A stretch of DNA of 64,000 nucleotides from Sphingomonas donggukensis (GCF_023674425.1 NZ_CP098401.1:248001-312000); one strand, 5' to 3'; positions 50,203-59,663 are shown, counted from the stretch's first letter. Numbers and translations are program-made. Notes: generated from the letters alone by a model not told the origin.

Positions 50203-51567
50203 TCAGGGTTGAGGCGGAGGCAGGTGCTGCGCAGCGATAGTTGCCAAGTCTTTCGAGGCACGGATCTGCTGATGCAGCTCCTCCAGCGGCTTGCGCTTGA
50301 GCTTGAAAACCTCGGTGCCCGTCGCCTTGTCATATATCTGACCGGTGATTCCATCGATCACGAGACCTCGCTCATAATCGTGACCATGCAGTGGAGATGG
50401 CCACGGATCCGCGTCCGATTTATGGAATTGCCAGACATAACCGTCTAACCTCAATGTCTTCTCGACAAGCAGTATTGGTCCTGACGCTGCGACCGGCTCG
50501 ATATCATCGGCGTCGGTGCTGGCTTCGAACACAATCGCCGGTCGCCGGTCGAGTCCCGCCAAGCGCAGGCCGTAGGCAAGCCACGATAGTGGCACTACCC
50601 AATCGCCGTCGACGGCCTCATACTCGATGCTGAAGGCAACGCGGGTCGCTCCGTTCGCATATTCGGTCGATCCAACCTTTCTGCCCTCAAACAGGATAGT
50701 CCCGCTTTCGGGGTTAAACTGTAGAAGGTCGCCGCTCCGAGGTGGCTCAGGCGCCCGGCCGCCGCTGACCGGCGTGCCGCCCCCTTCGACAGCGACGATT
50801 GCCGCGACCTGTTCTTCGACCAGCCGCTGGAAAGCGTCGAACGCGGCGTAGCAATGGTCGCGCTCGACCTCGAGCAAATCGGCGATCTCACCGGTTCCGA
50901 GCGGTTCGTTGCCGCCGAAAGCATAAGACACCGCACCGCCTTTCGCGATCCGCTTGACGACCCCTGTCATCCCGACCAGGAATCGCGACGAGAACCCATG
51001 ATTGTACGCGTTGCGGAAGTCGTCGGAGGCCCGCTTGAATTTTTTGCCCGCAATCGGCTCGACCTTGAGCTTGAATGCGCGATACCGCTTCCACTGCGAG
51101 CAATAGGGTTCGATGTCGTTCAGATAGAGATTGAACGACGGGAAATCGTCGTTCCAGCCTGAACCGTCAATTGCTTGGTTCGCCTGGTGCGACAGATGGC
51201 CCGCGGCGAACGCAAAGCGGGACTTGATCGCATAAGGTTGGCCCATCGCCACCGTGCCGAGCATCTCGATGAACTCATGGCTTGCCTCGTGCTTGTCATT
51301 ATCGTCGAGCGTGGCAACGATCTGGTCCCATGCTCGCAGCCGATGCACATGATGCGTCAGGTCATTGATGATGTTGGCAAGCTCGGAAGCATACTCGCCG
51401 AGCATCTGGCTGTACGCCATCCATTCGGCATTGAGCCGGTCAGGCAAGGTCCACCAGCGATATGGCATCCAGCGTCCACCCACCGCGATCGAGTCGAGCG
51501 TTTCGCGATACCGCGTATAAAGCGCGGTTAGCTTCTCCGATCGGGCGAGCGAAAATTCGTCTGTCAT
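50203..51567 (-). CDS. HEPN-motif protein, 454 aa, unknown family
   Basis: The first 240 residues are helical (TDEFSLARSEKLTALYTRYR, WMAYSQMLGEYASELANIIN) and end with SDDFRNAYNHGFSSRF, an R-x4-H HEPN RNase motif near residue 184. The C-terminal half (about 290-420) is beta-rich (NPESGTILFEGRKVGSTEY, SIEYEAVDGDWVVPLSW) with a final helix. No named family is recognised. The ATG at 51567 is chosen; GTG 51573 adds two residues. It is divergent from the giant STAND gene, 163 nt away, suggesting a shared promoter and a joint defence function; that is inference. Confidence 0.6.
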   Translation of the reverse strand: MTDEFSLARSEKLTALYTRYRETLDSIAVGGRWMPYRWWTLPDRLNAEWMAYSQMLGEYASELANIINDLTHHVHRLRAWDQIVATLDDNDKHEASHEFIEMLGTVAMGQPYAIKSRFAFAAGHLSHQANQAIDGSGWNDDFPSFNLYLNDIEPYCSQWKRYRAFKLKVEPIAGKKFKRASDDFRNAYNHGFSSRFLVGMTGVVKRIAKGGAVSYAFGGNEPLGTGEIADLLEVERDHCYAAFDAFQRLVEEQVAAIVAVEGGGTPVSGGRAPEPPRSGDLLQFNPESGTILFEGRKVGSTEYANGATRVAFSIEYEAVDGDWVVPLSWLAYGLRLAGLDRRPAIVFEASTDADDIEPVAASGPILLVEKTLRLDGYVWQFHKSDADPWPSPLHGHDYERGLVIDGITGQIYDKATGTEVFKLKRKPLEELHQQIRASKDLATIAAQHLPPPQP

Positions 51568-51730
51568 CGCCACGTCTACCAGCTACGAGAGTCGATGCGC
51601 GAGCATCGCAACCCACTTTCCGGCTGGCAGGAACTGTCATTCACCAAGGCATGAGCTTTCTCTCAAAGCGAGCTTGTCAGGCATTGTTGGCATCTTCCGC
51701 AATCCTATAACTAGGCGATGAGAGCGCGTT

Positions 51731-54700
51731 ATGAATAAGGCCGAACTGACCGGCGGTCAGTTGTGCGTACGCGGGATCGTGCAGCAAGCCATGCGCGGTC
51801 TCGCGCACAGCACATCGCTGGTTCTCAAGCTGGCGCAATTCGAGAACGCTGAACTCCTTTCGGCGCAATTGACACTCGAGCCGAACGACGGGGGCGACTT
51901 TCAGTGTGAAGCGGCGGGTGAGCGGCTCGTTGAGCAGGACAAAATCCGGACCAACGGCAAGCCATGGACGTCAGGGAACATCGCCGCCGATGTTCTTCCA
52001 GACCTCCTGAAATCTGTTCAAGACGACGGGCGGTCAACTCGGTATCGCTTCGCGACCGATGGTTCACTGAATTGCGATACCCTTCTTGATCTTTGTGCAG
52101 CTCTGAAAGGGCGCGCTGCTCCCGACGATCCGCTTGCCGCTCTCGACGATAACAACAAGAAGGCGTTCAAGTATCAGGCCTGGTTGTCAGAACGCGGGTT
52201 CTTCAAGGCGCTCGCTAAAAGCGCGAGTTGCACGGACTATCGCCGGTTTTGGCGTCTGCTGGCTTCGCTCGAAATCGAGGGCGATCTGACCGAGCATACT
52301 CTGATCACGCAAATTGACGCTTTCTTGACCGATGTGGTCGACGCAATCGAAGACATCGTCGGCAAGCGCGATCAGCTAATCGGCCTGATCCTCCGTCTGG
52401 CGCGCGACGAAACCCAGATCACGGTCGCCAACCTGCTCAAGGAAGCCGGACTCCCGGTCCAACGCGTCCTGCATTATTCGCGACTTCCGCAGGCGACGCG
52501 GGCCGCTCTTGAACATCAGCTCGCATTGCTCGGGTATGATTTGAAGCACGACGTCCGCCCGCCGCCGGGGTTGGGTGATCTCGGACTGACGTTGATCGCC
52601 GGCGAGAGTGGTTTCGGCAAATCTTGGCAGCTGGCTGGCGAACTTGCGCGGCTCGACCGCGCCGGTCACCTGACCGTGCTCGTTCAAAACGCCGACTCTC
52701 TCACCGCGATCGTCTCAAAGGTCGCCGAGGTCGTGTGGCACACTTCGTTTGATGGCCCGCAAACCATGCCTGGGCTCCAGCGGCGGCTTGGGCATCGTTA
52801 CGTCGACGGTGACGGCGCCTGGCTTACCGTCGGCGTCGACGACGTGCAGAGCCGGTCGTTACTCAACGAAATGCGGGCAGCAAATTGGGCTGCATTTGGT
52901 GTTCGTTTGCTGGTCACCACGCCGACACCCCTCGCCGATGCGCTCACCAACATGCCGCTGCCACCACCGATTTTCCGCGTCGGTGAATTCTCGCTGCCGC
53001 AGCTACGCCAATTCCTGAAGTCGCACGACCGAGCAATGCAAGGGCTCCCCGACGATGTGATCGAACTCCTGCGGACGCCGATCTTCGCCGACCTCTACCG
53101 CCGGATCGAAAGCCCCGATTGGACACCGCTCAACGAATATAATCTGCTTGATCGGTTTTGGCGACATGCGACGTTCGAGGCGCGTGACATGGCGGATCAT
53201 CAGGATGATCCTGACGGGCTCGCCCAACTGGCGCTGACCCTGCTCGCAGCGGGCGGCGCCTATCCGTGGCCCGCCGGTGTCGCCAAGGCGGCTGGCCTTG
53301 ACCAGGAGGCGCGGAAGCGTCTTGTCGCGACTGGCATCCTGCGCCAGTCCGAGAACGGGTCGGTCATCATTCATGATCGCGTACTGAACTGGGTTGTGGC
53401 GCTTGGCCTCGCCCGGCGGCTCGAAAGCTCCGCCATCGACGCGCATGGTTCGGTCGCCGAACTGATCCGCATTGGTCAGCCTGACGAGTTGCCGATTGGT
53501 CTAAGCTATCGGCTTGGGTACGTCCTTCTCGACTTCCTGTGGCTGATCGCGGGCAAGGTCCCGGCACAAACTGTTGCCGAAATCCTGCTCGGCCTCATCG
53601 ACGACCCGCAATATCGCATTAACGCCGGCAATCTGATTGAAGTCCATCTGGCCGGGCTTGGTAGCCGGATTATTCCAGCCCTCGCAGAGATTGCCAAGAC
53701 GCCGAGCGGAAATCGCGGGCCAATCGCATCGCTTGCAGCACGTGCAATGGCCGCCGTCGGGCGAGCCGAACCGGGAAGCGTGGACCCGGCCCTTATCGGA
53801 TTGATCTCCAATCCGGCCGATCACCGGGCAGTTCGCGCGGGGTTAATCGCTGCGGCTCTTTATCCGCTGTCGGATGCGATCGAGCAATTGTGGGCAATCC
53901 ATCTCGAGCGGCGGCAGGCTACTGTCGATGCCGTCAACGCCGACTCTTCCGCCAAGCACGAGCTATTTTTGCGTCGGCAGGCGAGTTTCGACGCGTTGGT
54001 AACGACCGCGACCACAATGCCTGCGTGGATCGAGTCTAAACTCGATCAGACATCGGACGCCCCCACGGCTGAAGTCCTTCTGGAACTACTGCTGAAGGTT
54101 GAGCATGTCGTTGCGCAGGACATTTGGGTGCGGACGAAGGCGACGTTTCGTGCTCGGATAGCCGCCGGCAAGGCGATTTGGCCACGCGCGATTGGGCGGT
54201 TCGGGGAGAGCAGCGACGCCGAGCGACTGACGATCCCTAACGACCCGCAGGATCACTTCGAGCCGGCTGAGCGTTTCAGGGCGCTTGTACGGGTCGATCC
54301 TGTCCGAGCGAGCGCACATCTTGTCCAGGTCGAGGAACAGGTCGTTCGTCGCCACCTTTCCGACAGTCTCGCTCACCTGATCAGAAACGGCGGGCCGTCG
54401 GTGCCATCAAATTTGCGTGCGCGGCATGCTCCCGGTTGGGAAGGAATGAGCGATTTGGCAATCGCCTATGCGTCCGCCCCGCTATTAATCGACACCGACA
54501 GTTTTATGGCCCTGATTGCAGCACTCGAGGCGCGCTTAGCTGAAGTTGCCGGGCAGGCATGGCGGCCGACACGTGAGCGGCCCCTTGTCGAGTTTTTGGC
54601 TGGCACGACGCGCCCGGACCTGCTCGCCATTCTCGAAACCTATCGCGAAAGCGCATTGGAGACACTCTTGCGCGACCGCTTGATCGCAAATGGCGGGCGA

Positions 54701-56254
54701 GTGTCGCTAAGTGTCGATTCTGACGCAGACAATTTTGAGCGGTTGCTGCTTCTGATCGGCGGTGATGGATATGGCGCGGCCATAGCAGGGGCGATGATCA
54801 GCGATAAAGCATTCACCCGGCGTGACGGGTTCGAGTCCTCGATCATGCTTCCGCCTGGGTCGGCGCCCGCCAATCTACTCGCCGCCGGAGTGGCAGAACC
54901 CGATAACGGGAATCTGGATCAGTATTGGCTCATGATCGCGCTTGCTTTGCATGGTCCGGATGCGGCTCTGTATCAGCTCGTGATGCGGTCGCAGTCGGCG
55001 TACAATGACGCGATCGACGTTCGGATTAAGCGGGGACCTTGGCCCGCCGCCATTGCTGCCCAAATCGGGATCGATTTGGAAAGCGCCGATAGCGGTACGC
55101 GGATCGGTGCTACCTGTGCGCTCGCCATGGCACCGCCGCCGAATGCGGCCGACTTGCTTGCCAATACGCTAGCGCGGTGTCCAGACGATGATGAATCGGC
55201 ATTGACCGTAATTCGGATAGCGTCGCACCTCGGCTGCTATGAGCCTCGAATGCTCGACCAACTCAAGCGCATGGTGAACCTGCCAGACGCCACCCGGCGT
55301 GAAGAAGCCCTTCCGTACCTGGCAGAGCAGGGCGATGCGGACGCTCGCAAATTCGTGCACGACCAGCTCACCGCGGGCACGACCGGCACGTATGACCGCT
55401 CCACGCTGCGAGCTGCTTACGCGCTAAGCGAGCATCTGCCCGACGACCCCATCATCAACGCCAAGCTCATGCCCTTCGTTGATCGGCATCATGGCATCTA
55501 TCCGCTGGGACAGATTGCTGGGCGGCTGAGCGACAACGGCACGCTCGACGCCAACGATTTTATCGACTTGGGCTACTCGGCGAAGCGCCTGTCGGCGGAC
55601 GATACCTATCTGCTGGTCGAGCGCATCTCTCGCGGCGATCCGGAAGAGGGCTTGGCGATCGCCGAGCGTCGGTATGACCAGAACCCATCCGCCGGCGGCG
55701 CGCGACAGATCCTCGGGCTTGGAGGCGCAAATGGCCTCGCTTTCCTGGTCGATCGCTACGCGGTTGAGCAACGGCACGAGGTCCGCTGGATCATCGCGCG
55801 CGCCTTGCGCCGTCACGCAGACAGGCAAGCCTTAATGACGCGCCTGATGAACGCTGCTCAAGGCAGCGCGGTAGCAATGCGGTGCGCTGCCGCCGAGCTG
55901 CTAGGGTGGCTCCCCGATGACGAAGTCGCGGGTCAACTGAATGCTCTTGTCAGCGACAAAGTGCCGGAGGTGTCTGATGCAGCCCTTGAAGCGGAGGGGC
56001 GGCGCGACGCCGAACGTCACGCAAAAGCATTGATCGCCGGAATTGCTGACGCCGATCATCTCGGGCGATGGTCGCGGCTCTGGGCTGTGGTTGATCTGGC
56101 CGACCCCTACCTCTTAGAATTCGACAGCGATGGCCTGGCGATCGGTCCACTCTTGGATTCGATGGATGAGATATTCGCGATCTGGACAGAAAAAACACTG
56201 GTGCGAAGAAAAGAGGCATTAGCAAAACGGGCAAAACGCCTCGATCAAAGATAG
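51731..56254 (+). CDS. Avs-like protein: nuclease-like N-terminus, STAND NTPase, HEAT-like repeats
   Basis: A 1507-residue protein. Residues 1-110 resemble Cap4/Mrr-like nucleases: GGQLCVRGIVQQAMRGLAHS, NDGGDFQCEAAGERLVEQDK (Asp near 54, QxK-like EQDK near 70). Residues 275-480 form a P-loop STAND-type NTPase with AGESGFGKSWQLAGELARLD (Walker A near 290) and a possible Walker B LTVGVDDVQS (near 360). The remainder is helical repeats ending in HEAT-like MRCAAAELLGWLPDDEVAGQ and VSDKVPEVSDAALEAEGRRD. This matches the layout of Avs-type phage-protein sensors with a nuclease effector. It converges with the TIR gene (50-nt gap) and diverges from the HEPN gene. Confidence 0.7.
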   Translation: MNKAELTGGQLCVRGIVQQAMRGLAHSTSLVLKLAQFENAELLSAQLTLEPNDGGDFQCEAAGERLVEQDKIRTNGKPWTSGNIAADVLPDLLKSVQDDGRSTRYRFATDGSLNCDTLLDLCAALKGRAAPDDPLAALDDNNKKAFKYQAWLSERGFFKALAKSASCTDYRRFWRLLASLEIEGDLTEHTLITQIDAFLTDVVDAIEDIVGKRDQLIGLILRLARDETQITVANLLKEAGLPVQRVLHYSRLPQATRAALEHQLALLGYDLKHDVRPPPGLGDLGLTLIAGESGFGKSWQLAGELARLDRAGHLTVLVQNADSLTAIVSKVAEVVWHTSFDGPQTMPGLQRRLGHRYVDGDGAWLTVGVDDVQSRSLLNEMRAANWAAFGVRLLVTTPTPLADALTNMPLPPPIFRVGEFSLPQLRQFLKSHDRAMQGLPDDVIELLRTPIFADLYRRIESPDWTPLNEYNLLDRFWRHATFEARDMADHQDDPDGLAQLALTLLAAGGAYPWPAGVAKAAGLDQEARKRLVATGILRQSENGSVIIHDRVLNWVVALGLARRLESSAIDAHGSVAELIRIGQPDELPIGLSYRLGYVLLDFLWLIAGKVPAQTVAEILLGLIDDPQYRINAGNLIEVHLAGLGSRIIPALAEIAKTPSGNRGPIASLAARAMAAVGRAEPGSVDPALIGLISNPADHRAVRAGLIAAALYPLSDAIEQLWAIHLERRQATVDAVNADSSAKHELFLRRQASFDALVTTATTMPAWIESKLDQTSDAPTAEVLLELLLKVEHVVAQDIWVRTKATFRARIAAGKAIWPRAIGRFGESSDAERLTIPNDPQDHFEPAERFRALVRVDPVRASAHLVQVEEQVVRRHLSDSLAHLIRNGGPSVPSNLRARHAPGWEGMSDLAIAYASAPLLIDTDSFMALIAALEARLAEVAGQAWRPTRERPLVEFLAGTTRPDLLAILETYRESALETLLRDRLIANGGRVSLSVDSDADNFERLLLLIGGDGYGAAIAGAMISDKAFTRRDGFESSIMLPPGSAPANLLAAGVAEPDNGNLDQYWLMIALALHGPDAALYQLVMRSQSAYNDAIDVRIKRGPWPAAIAAQIGIDLESADSGTRIGATCALAMAPPPNAADLLANTLARCPDDDESALTVIRIASHLGCYEPRMLDQLKRMVNLPDATRREEALPYLAEQGDADARKFVHDQLTAGTTGTYDRSTLRAAYALSEHLPDDPIINAKLMPFVDRHHGIYPLGQIAGRLSDNGTLDANDFIDLGYSAKRLSADDTYLLVERISRGDPEEGLAIAERRYDQNPSAGGARQILGLGGANGLAFLVDRYAVEQRHEVRWIIARALRRHADRQALMTRLMNAAQGSAVAMRCAAAELLGWLPDDEVAGQLNALVSDKVPEVSDAALEAEGRRDAERHAKALIAGIADADHLGRWSRLWAVVDLADPYLLEFDSDGLAIGPLLDSMDEIFAIWTEKTLVRRKEALAKRAKRLDQR

Positions 56255-56303
56255 CGCGGTTACTGATCTGGGAGTTGGGTCAGCGACTGGATGTTCGCAC
56301 GAA

Positions 56304-57176
56304 CTACGGAAGTAGGCCAGCCCGCTCATGAATGAACCGCGCGAGTTGTTCCGGCGAAAAGCGCCGCGCATCGACAAAACCGTCGTGCCCCAGAACACCT
56401 TCGACTGCGCCATCGTCCATGCGGACATACATTATGCGTTCGGCCGCACGCCCGTTCAGCACTTCGCGGATGGCGCGAAACTCGATGCCGCACCATTCCT
56501 TGCGTTCATAATCTGAGCCGAGGAACACCACGATCAGCTTTGATCGATCGCGATAGATGGCTTGGAGAAAAGTATCGAGCGATGGCCGCGCGAGCTGCGC
56601 GACATAATTGTGGTCGTAGAAATATCGGTCGGGCCCGATCAGGCGTTCGAGGGCTGCCGCCACCTGCTGTACATAGGGGCGTGACTCCCCAGGGAACGAC
56701 AACGCAACATCGAAGAGGTGGTCGGCGAGATTGACGCCCTTGCGGGCACCTGAAACCCAAGCGGGCAAGACGATCCCGCGGGCCCTCGCTAGCTCCTGCT
56801 GGAGGTTGAGATTTTTGACCGCCCAATGGGTGCGGTTCATCTCCCATTTACTCAGGTCCAACTCGAATGCCAGCGTATCCATGTCTTGCCAGGTCAAAAA
56901 GGGCGCGACGGGGTGAAGTTCGTATTCAACGCGCACCTGCGCCGCGCGGCGTGTCACGTCGGTGATGATCCCGAAGTTGGGATTCTTGTTGTTCCCGTTT
57001 TCGTAGGCGAAGATGCACGGCAAGAGCTTGAGCTCGGCGATCGCGACGGCGTCGAGTTCGCCGAATTTCGCGGTGATGTCCTTATCGGTATATTCTCGAA
57101 CGCAACGTCCAATTTCGATTGTCCATGGCTGGCCGTTCCAAGCGTCGGCGCCGGCCGATACGAATAGATTGTACAT
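56304..57176 (-). CDS. TIR-domain protein with novel N-terminal domain
   Basis: This 290-residue protein starts MYNLFVSAGADAWNGQPWTI. Residues 1-145 are an unrecognised domain (PCIFAYENGNNKNPNFGIIT, LDLSKWEMNRTHWAVKNLNL). Residues 150-290 are a TIR domain: LFDVALSFPGESRPYVQQVA, FLQAIYRDRSKLIVVFLGSD and the catalytic Glu in YERKEWCGIEFRAI (near 227). Bacterial TIRs are often NAD+ hydrolases in anti-phage defence. It lies downstream of the integrase gene on the same strand and converges with the Avs-like gene, so it may serve either. Start 57176 is preceded by GAGAGGAG; upstream frame sequence is arginine-rich noise. Confidence 0.8.
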   Translation of the reverse strand: MYNLFVSAGADAWNGQPWTIEIGRCVREYTDKDITAKFGELDAVAIAELKLLPCIFAYENGNNKNPNFGIITDVTRRAAQVRVEYELHPVAPFLTWQDMDTLAFELDLSKWEMNRTHWAVKNLNLQQELARARGIVLPAWVSGARKGVNLADHLFDVALSFPGESRPYVQQVAAALERLIGPDRYFYDHNYVAQLARPSLDTFLQAIYRDRSKLIVVFLGSDYERKEWCGIEFRAIREVLNGRAAERIMYVRMDDGAVEGVLGHDGFVDARRFSPEQLARFIHERAGLLP

Positions 57177-57377
57177 CGTTGCTCCTCTCGATGTTTTTCC
57201 TACCCGAGCGCCTTGGCGGCGTCGCGTCTGATCGACAGAGCGATACTTGGCTAAAGATCGAGGCCGACGAAGCTTGGTTGGCGAGGTCACTCAGAAGCTC
57301 AAACAGGGCGTCGCCCACCACGATCGCAACTCACGCTCGGCGGCCGCAGACTGTTTCATCGTTACGAGTCTGCTGCT

Positions 57378-58883
57378 TCACGCCGCCTGCGAGAGTTCGA
57401 ATGTCCCCACCTCGCCAGACTTCCACGCCGCTAGTTCGCTTGTGGCATAAACGACGCGCCTGCCAACCTTGCGAAAGGCTGGACCCGTCCCTTGCCAGCG
57501 GTAGGTCTGAAGCGTTCCGACGGTGAGTCCGAGGCACTTGGCAGCTCGAGCTGTGTCGACCCATCGCGTTTGAACAATCGCACCGAGCACTGGATCGGCC
57601 TTTGCTCTCACGTGAGCAGCCAAGTGGATGTCTCGTGGAAGCTGGGGATCAGTTGCAGCATCTTGCTGAACAAATGTCTCTCCCATGCTCAAGGCGATCT
57701 GCTCGGAAATGCGATCAGCAGCGGCCTTGAGCGGGTGATCAAACAGGTGCGTGTAGCGCTCCGTTGTCTTCGGGCTGGCGTGACCGAGCAGCTTGCTGAT
57801 GATCAGCATGCTGTCGCCTAGATCGGCGCCGACCGACGCAAAGCTGTGCCGAAGATCGTGAAGGCGCACATCTTCGAGCCCGGCAGCCTTGCGGATGCGC
57901 TCCCAGACCGACTGGAGGTCGGTGACGTGCGTTCCGTCCTTCTTGCCGGGCAGTAAAAACGGATTACTCACGACTTCGGGAATGCCCTCGACCAGGCGCA
58001 TTGCAGCCGCACCGAGATGGACGACCTTCGCGCCGGTCTTGCTGTCAGGCAGCCGCAGGCAGCGATGATACCAGTCCACGAACGTCCGCTTCAGTGTCAG
58101 AACTTCGTTTTTGCGGCAGCCGGTCAGGATGAGGAGCTTGATCGCCGCCAGCGCATAAGCGCTCTCGACGCCAAGCGCCGTCGCAGCGGCCAGCACGTCG
58201 CCGAGCCTCGCCAGTTCGACCGGAGAAAGAAATCGGTCGAGCTTGCGCCCGGGGTACTGCTTCACGCCAAGTGCCGGGTTGTCCGGTCGGATCTTCTGCG
58301 CGACCGCATAATTTAGCGCGCCTGACAAGATGACCAGGGCATTGTTCGCAGCGCCTTTCCCGCCGCGCACCCTTGCGAGCCGCCGGCGACCCTTCTTGAC
58401 CGTGCGGGCGGTCTTGCCGGCTGCGACGTCACGCATCATCCGCTCGATATCGGCGCGGGTGAGCGTATCGGCGCGCCGGGTGCCCAGCAGCGGCGTGATG
58501 TGATTCTCGACGCAGCCCTGTGCACAGCTGATCGTGCTCGGCTTGCACGCGTACATTCCTTCTTCGACGTAGACCGTGCAAAGCTGGGCGGTGTTTGGGA
58601 TCCCACGGCACTCGAAGCGCCAGCTCTGCGGATCGCGCCCATCGGCGATTTCACCGATCAGGCGACGAGCCTCGATCCTTGCCGTCTCCGGAGTCCACGG
58701 CGCGCCATGCCGACCAATCTTGAACCTCCGCTGGCGACCCTCGACCCGATACTGGAAGACGTAGGTGATGACGCCCGCGCGTGACTGTCGCACACCGAAG
58801 CCGGGAAGTTCGCGGTCCCATACGAACCGCTCCTTGCCGGTCGGAACGAGCGCATCAACGACCCTTTTCGTTACCTTGGGCAT
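57378..58883 (-). CDS. tyrosine recombinase (integrase) with C-terminal excisionase-like HTH
   Basis: A 501-residue protein. Residues 1-85 are the P4-type arm-binding region (MPKVTKRVVDALVPTGKERF, GFGVRQSRAG). Residues 130-410 are the core-binding and catalytic domains; catalytic landmarks are LTGCRKNEVLTLK (Arg near 260), RLHDLRHSFASVGADLG (HxLRH near 350) and KLLGHASPKTTERYTHLF (His and nucleophile Tyr near 385). After that, an extra AlpA/Xis-like HTH appears: WVDTARAAKCLGLTVGTLQT and GTGPAFRKVGRRVVYATSEL, ending SQAA. Usual integrases stop before this. The start codon 58883 fits the family; the longer frame to 58943 crosses an inverted repeat. It lies beside the tRNA-Thr attachment site. 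Confidence 0.9.
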   Translation of the reverse strand: MPKVTKRVVDALVPTGKERFVWDRELPGFGVRQSRAGVITYVFQYRVEGRQRRFKIGRHGAPWTPETARIEARRLIGEIADGRDPQSWRFECRGIPNTAQLCTVYVEEGMYACKPSTISCAQGCVENHITPLLGTRRADTLTRADIERMMRDVAAGKTARTVKKGRRRLARVRGGKGAANNALVILSGALNYAVAQKIRPDNPALGVKQYPGRKLDRFLSPVELARLGDVLAAATALGVESAYALAAIKLLILTGCRKNEVLTLKRTFVDWYHRCLRLPDSKTGAKVVHLGAAAMRLVEGIPEVVSNPFLLPGKKDGTHVTDLQSVWERIRKAAGLEDVRLHDLRHSFASVGADLGDSMLIISKLLGHASPKTTERYTHLFDHPLKAAADRISEQIALSMGETFVQQDAATDPQLPRDIHLAAHVRAKADPVLGAIVQTRWVDTARAAKCLGLTVGTLQTYRWQGTGPAFRKVGRRVVYATSELAAWKSGEVGTFELSQAA

Positions 58884-58892
58884 GAAACATCC

Positions 58893-58941
58893 GCTTCCAA
58901 ATGCCCGAAACTGCTCTAAAGCCGTGCCCGAAGTTGGAAGC
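58893..58941. promoter_or_regulatory. inverted repeat in front of the integrase gene
   Basis: GCTTCCAA (58893-58900) and TTGGAAGC (58934-58941) are exact inverted repeats spaced 33 nt, just upstream of the integrase start. They could be operator or arm-type binding sites for the integrase or its HTH. The rest of 58942-59061 shows no gene. Confidence 0.4.
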
Positions 58942-59061
58942 ACATAGGAAGCAGTTGGGCGAAAACCGTGGAAAACAGTGTCGCGCTAGCTTCGGTCTAA
59001 GTCAATGAAACGAAACGGGAAGTCGTGCAAAGACAAGTCCTGGCGTAGGGGTGTTGGTCGG

Positions 59062-59105
59062 TGGTAAGGCTGAGGTCGTGAGTTCAATCCTCACCGGCAG
59101 CACCA
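59062..59105 (+). repeat. attachment site: displaced 3' half of tRNA-Thr(GGU)
   Basis: The 44 nt starting at anticodon-loop U33 match the 3' half of a tRNA: anticodon GGT (59063-59065), anticodon-stem GGCTG, variable AGGTC, T-stem GTGAG/CTCAC with TTCAATC loop, acceptor strand CGGCAGC, discriminator A and CCA. No 5' half (acceptor GCTGCCG) precedes it. This is the displaced fragment left when an element integrates into a tRNA gene; the intact tRNA should lie at the far left end, outside the window. The integrase gene is adjacent, as expected. Confidence 0.8.
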
Positions 59106-59162
59106 TTTTTCCCCGCACGATCGCGGTGTGAACCATAAGCCCGTCCGGCGCGTTCGGCGGCG

Positions 59163-59663
59163 ATGGCAAATAAAACCCGATCCTCCGCCCCGCGTCCCCT
59201 CGTTGGTCTCGCCGCCGGCGTCGCCGCGGGCCTTGCCGCGTCCGCTGTGATGGCGCTCTTCCAGGCCAAGACCGCCAAGGCCTTCGATGCCGAGGGCGAC
59301 CCGGCCGATTCGGCGACCGCAAAGGCCGCGAATGCGGCGAAGCTGTTGGCGACCGGTGAGCCGATGCGTCGCATCGACCGGCCCGCCGGCGGGCAGGTGG
59401 TCCACTATGTCTTCGGGGCGGCACTGGGCGGCGCTTACGGTCTCGCCGCCGAATACCGGCCCGGCATCGCCACCGGCTTCGGCAGCGCCTACGGCTTGCT
59501 GACGTCGGCGGTGTTCGACGAGGCGGCGGTGCCCGCGCTCGGCTTCGGGGATGCGCCGACCGAGACGCCGCTCGGCGTGCATCTCTACGGTGTGTCCTCG
59601 CACCTGGTGTATGGCCTTGCGCTGGAGGGCGTCCGCGCGCTTCTCGGCGGGCGCCGCGCCTAG
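59163..59663 (+). CDS. DUF1440-like membrane protein
   Basis: This 166-residue protein starts MANKTRSSAPRPLVGLAAGV. Hydrophobic segments lie near 12-32 (GLAAGVAAGLAASAVMALF) and 80-115 (VHYVFGAALGGAYGLAAEYR, TGFGSAYGLLTSAVFDEAAV). The pattern resembles DUF1440 (YagU) inner-membrane proteins of unknown role. It is the first chromosomal gene past the element; its end overlaps the rsh stop on the opposite strand by 4 nt. It should be present at this locus in strains without the element. Confidence 0.7.
   Translation: MANKTRSSAPRPLVGLAAGVAAGLAASAVMALFQAKTAKAFDAEGDPADSATAKAANAAKLLATGEPMRRIDRPAGGQVVHYVFGAALGGAYGLAAEYRPGIATGFGSAYGLLTSAVFDEAAVPALGFGDAPTETPLGVHLYGVSSHLVYGLALEGVRALLGGRRA

Noticed and set aside
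59000-59105. complete tRNA gene
   Set aside because: Only the 3' half pairs properly; no D-arm or GCTGCCG acceptor strand lies upstream, and the base before U33 already departs from tRNA consensus.
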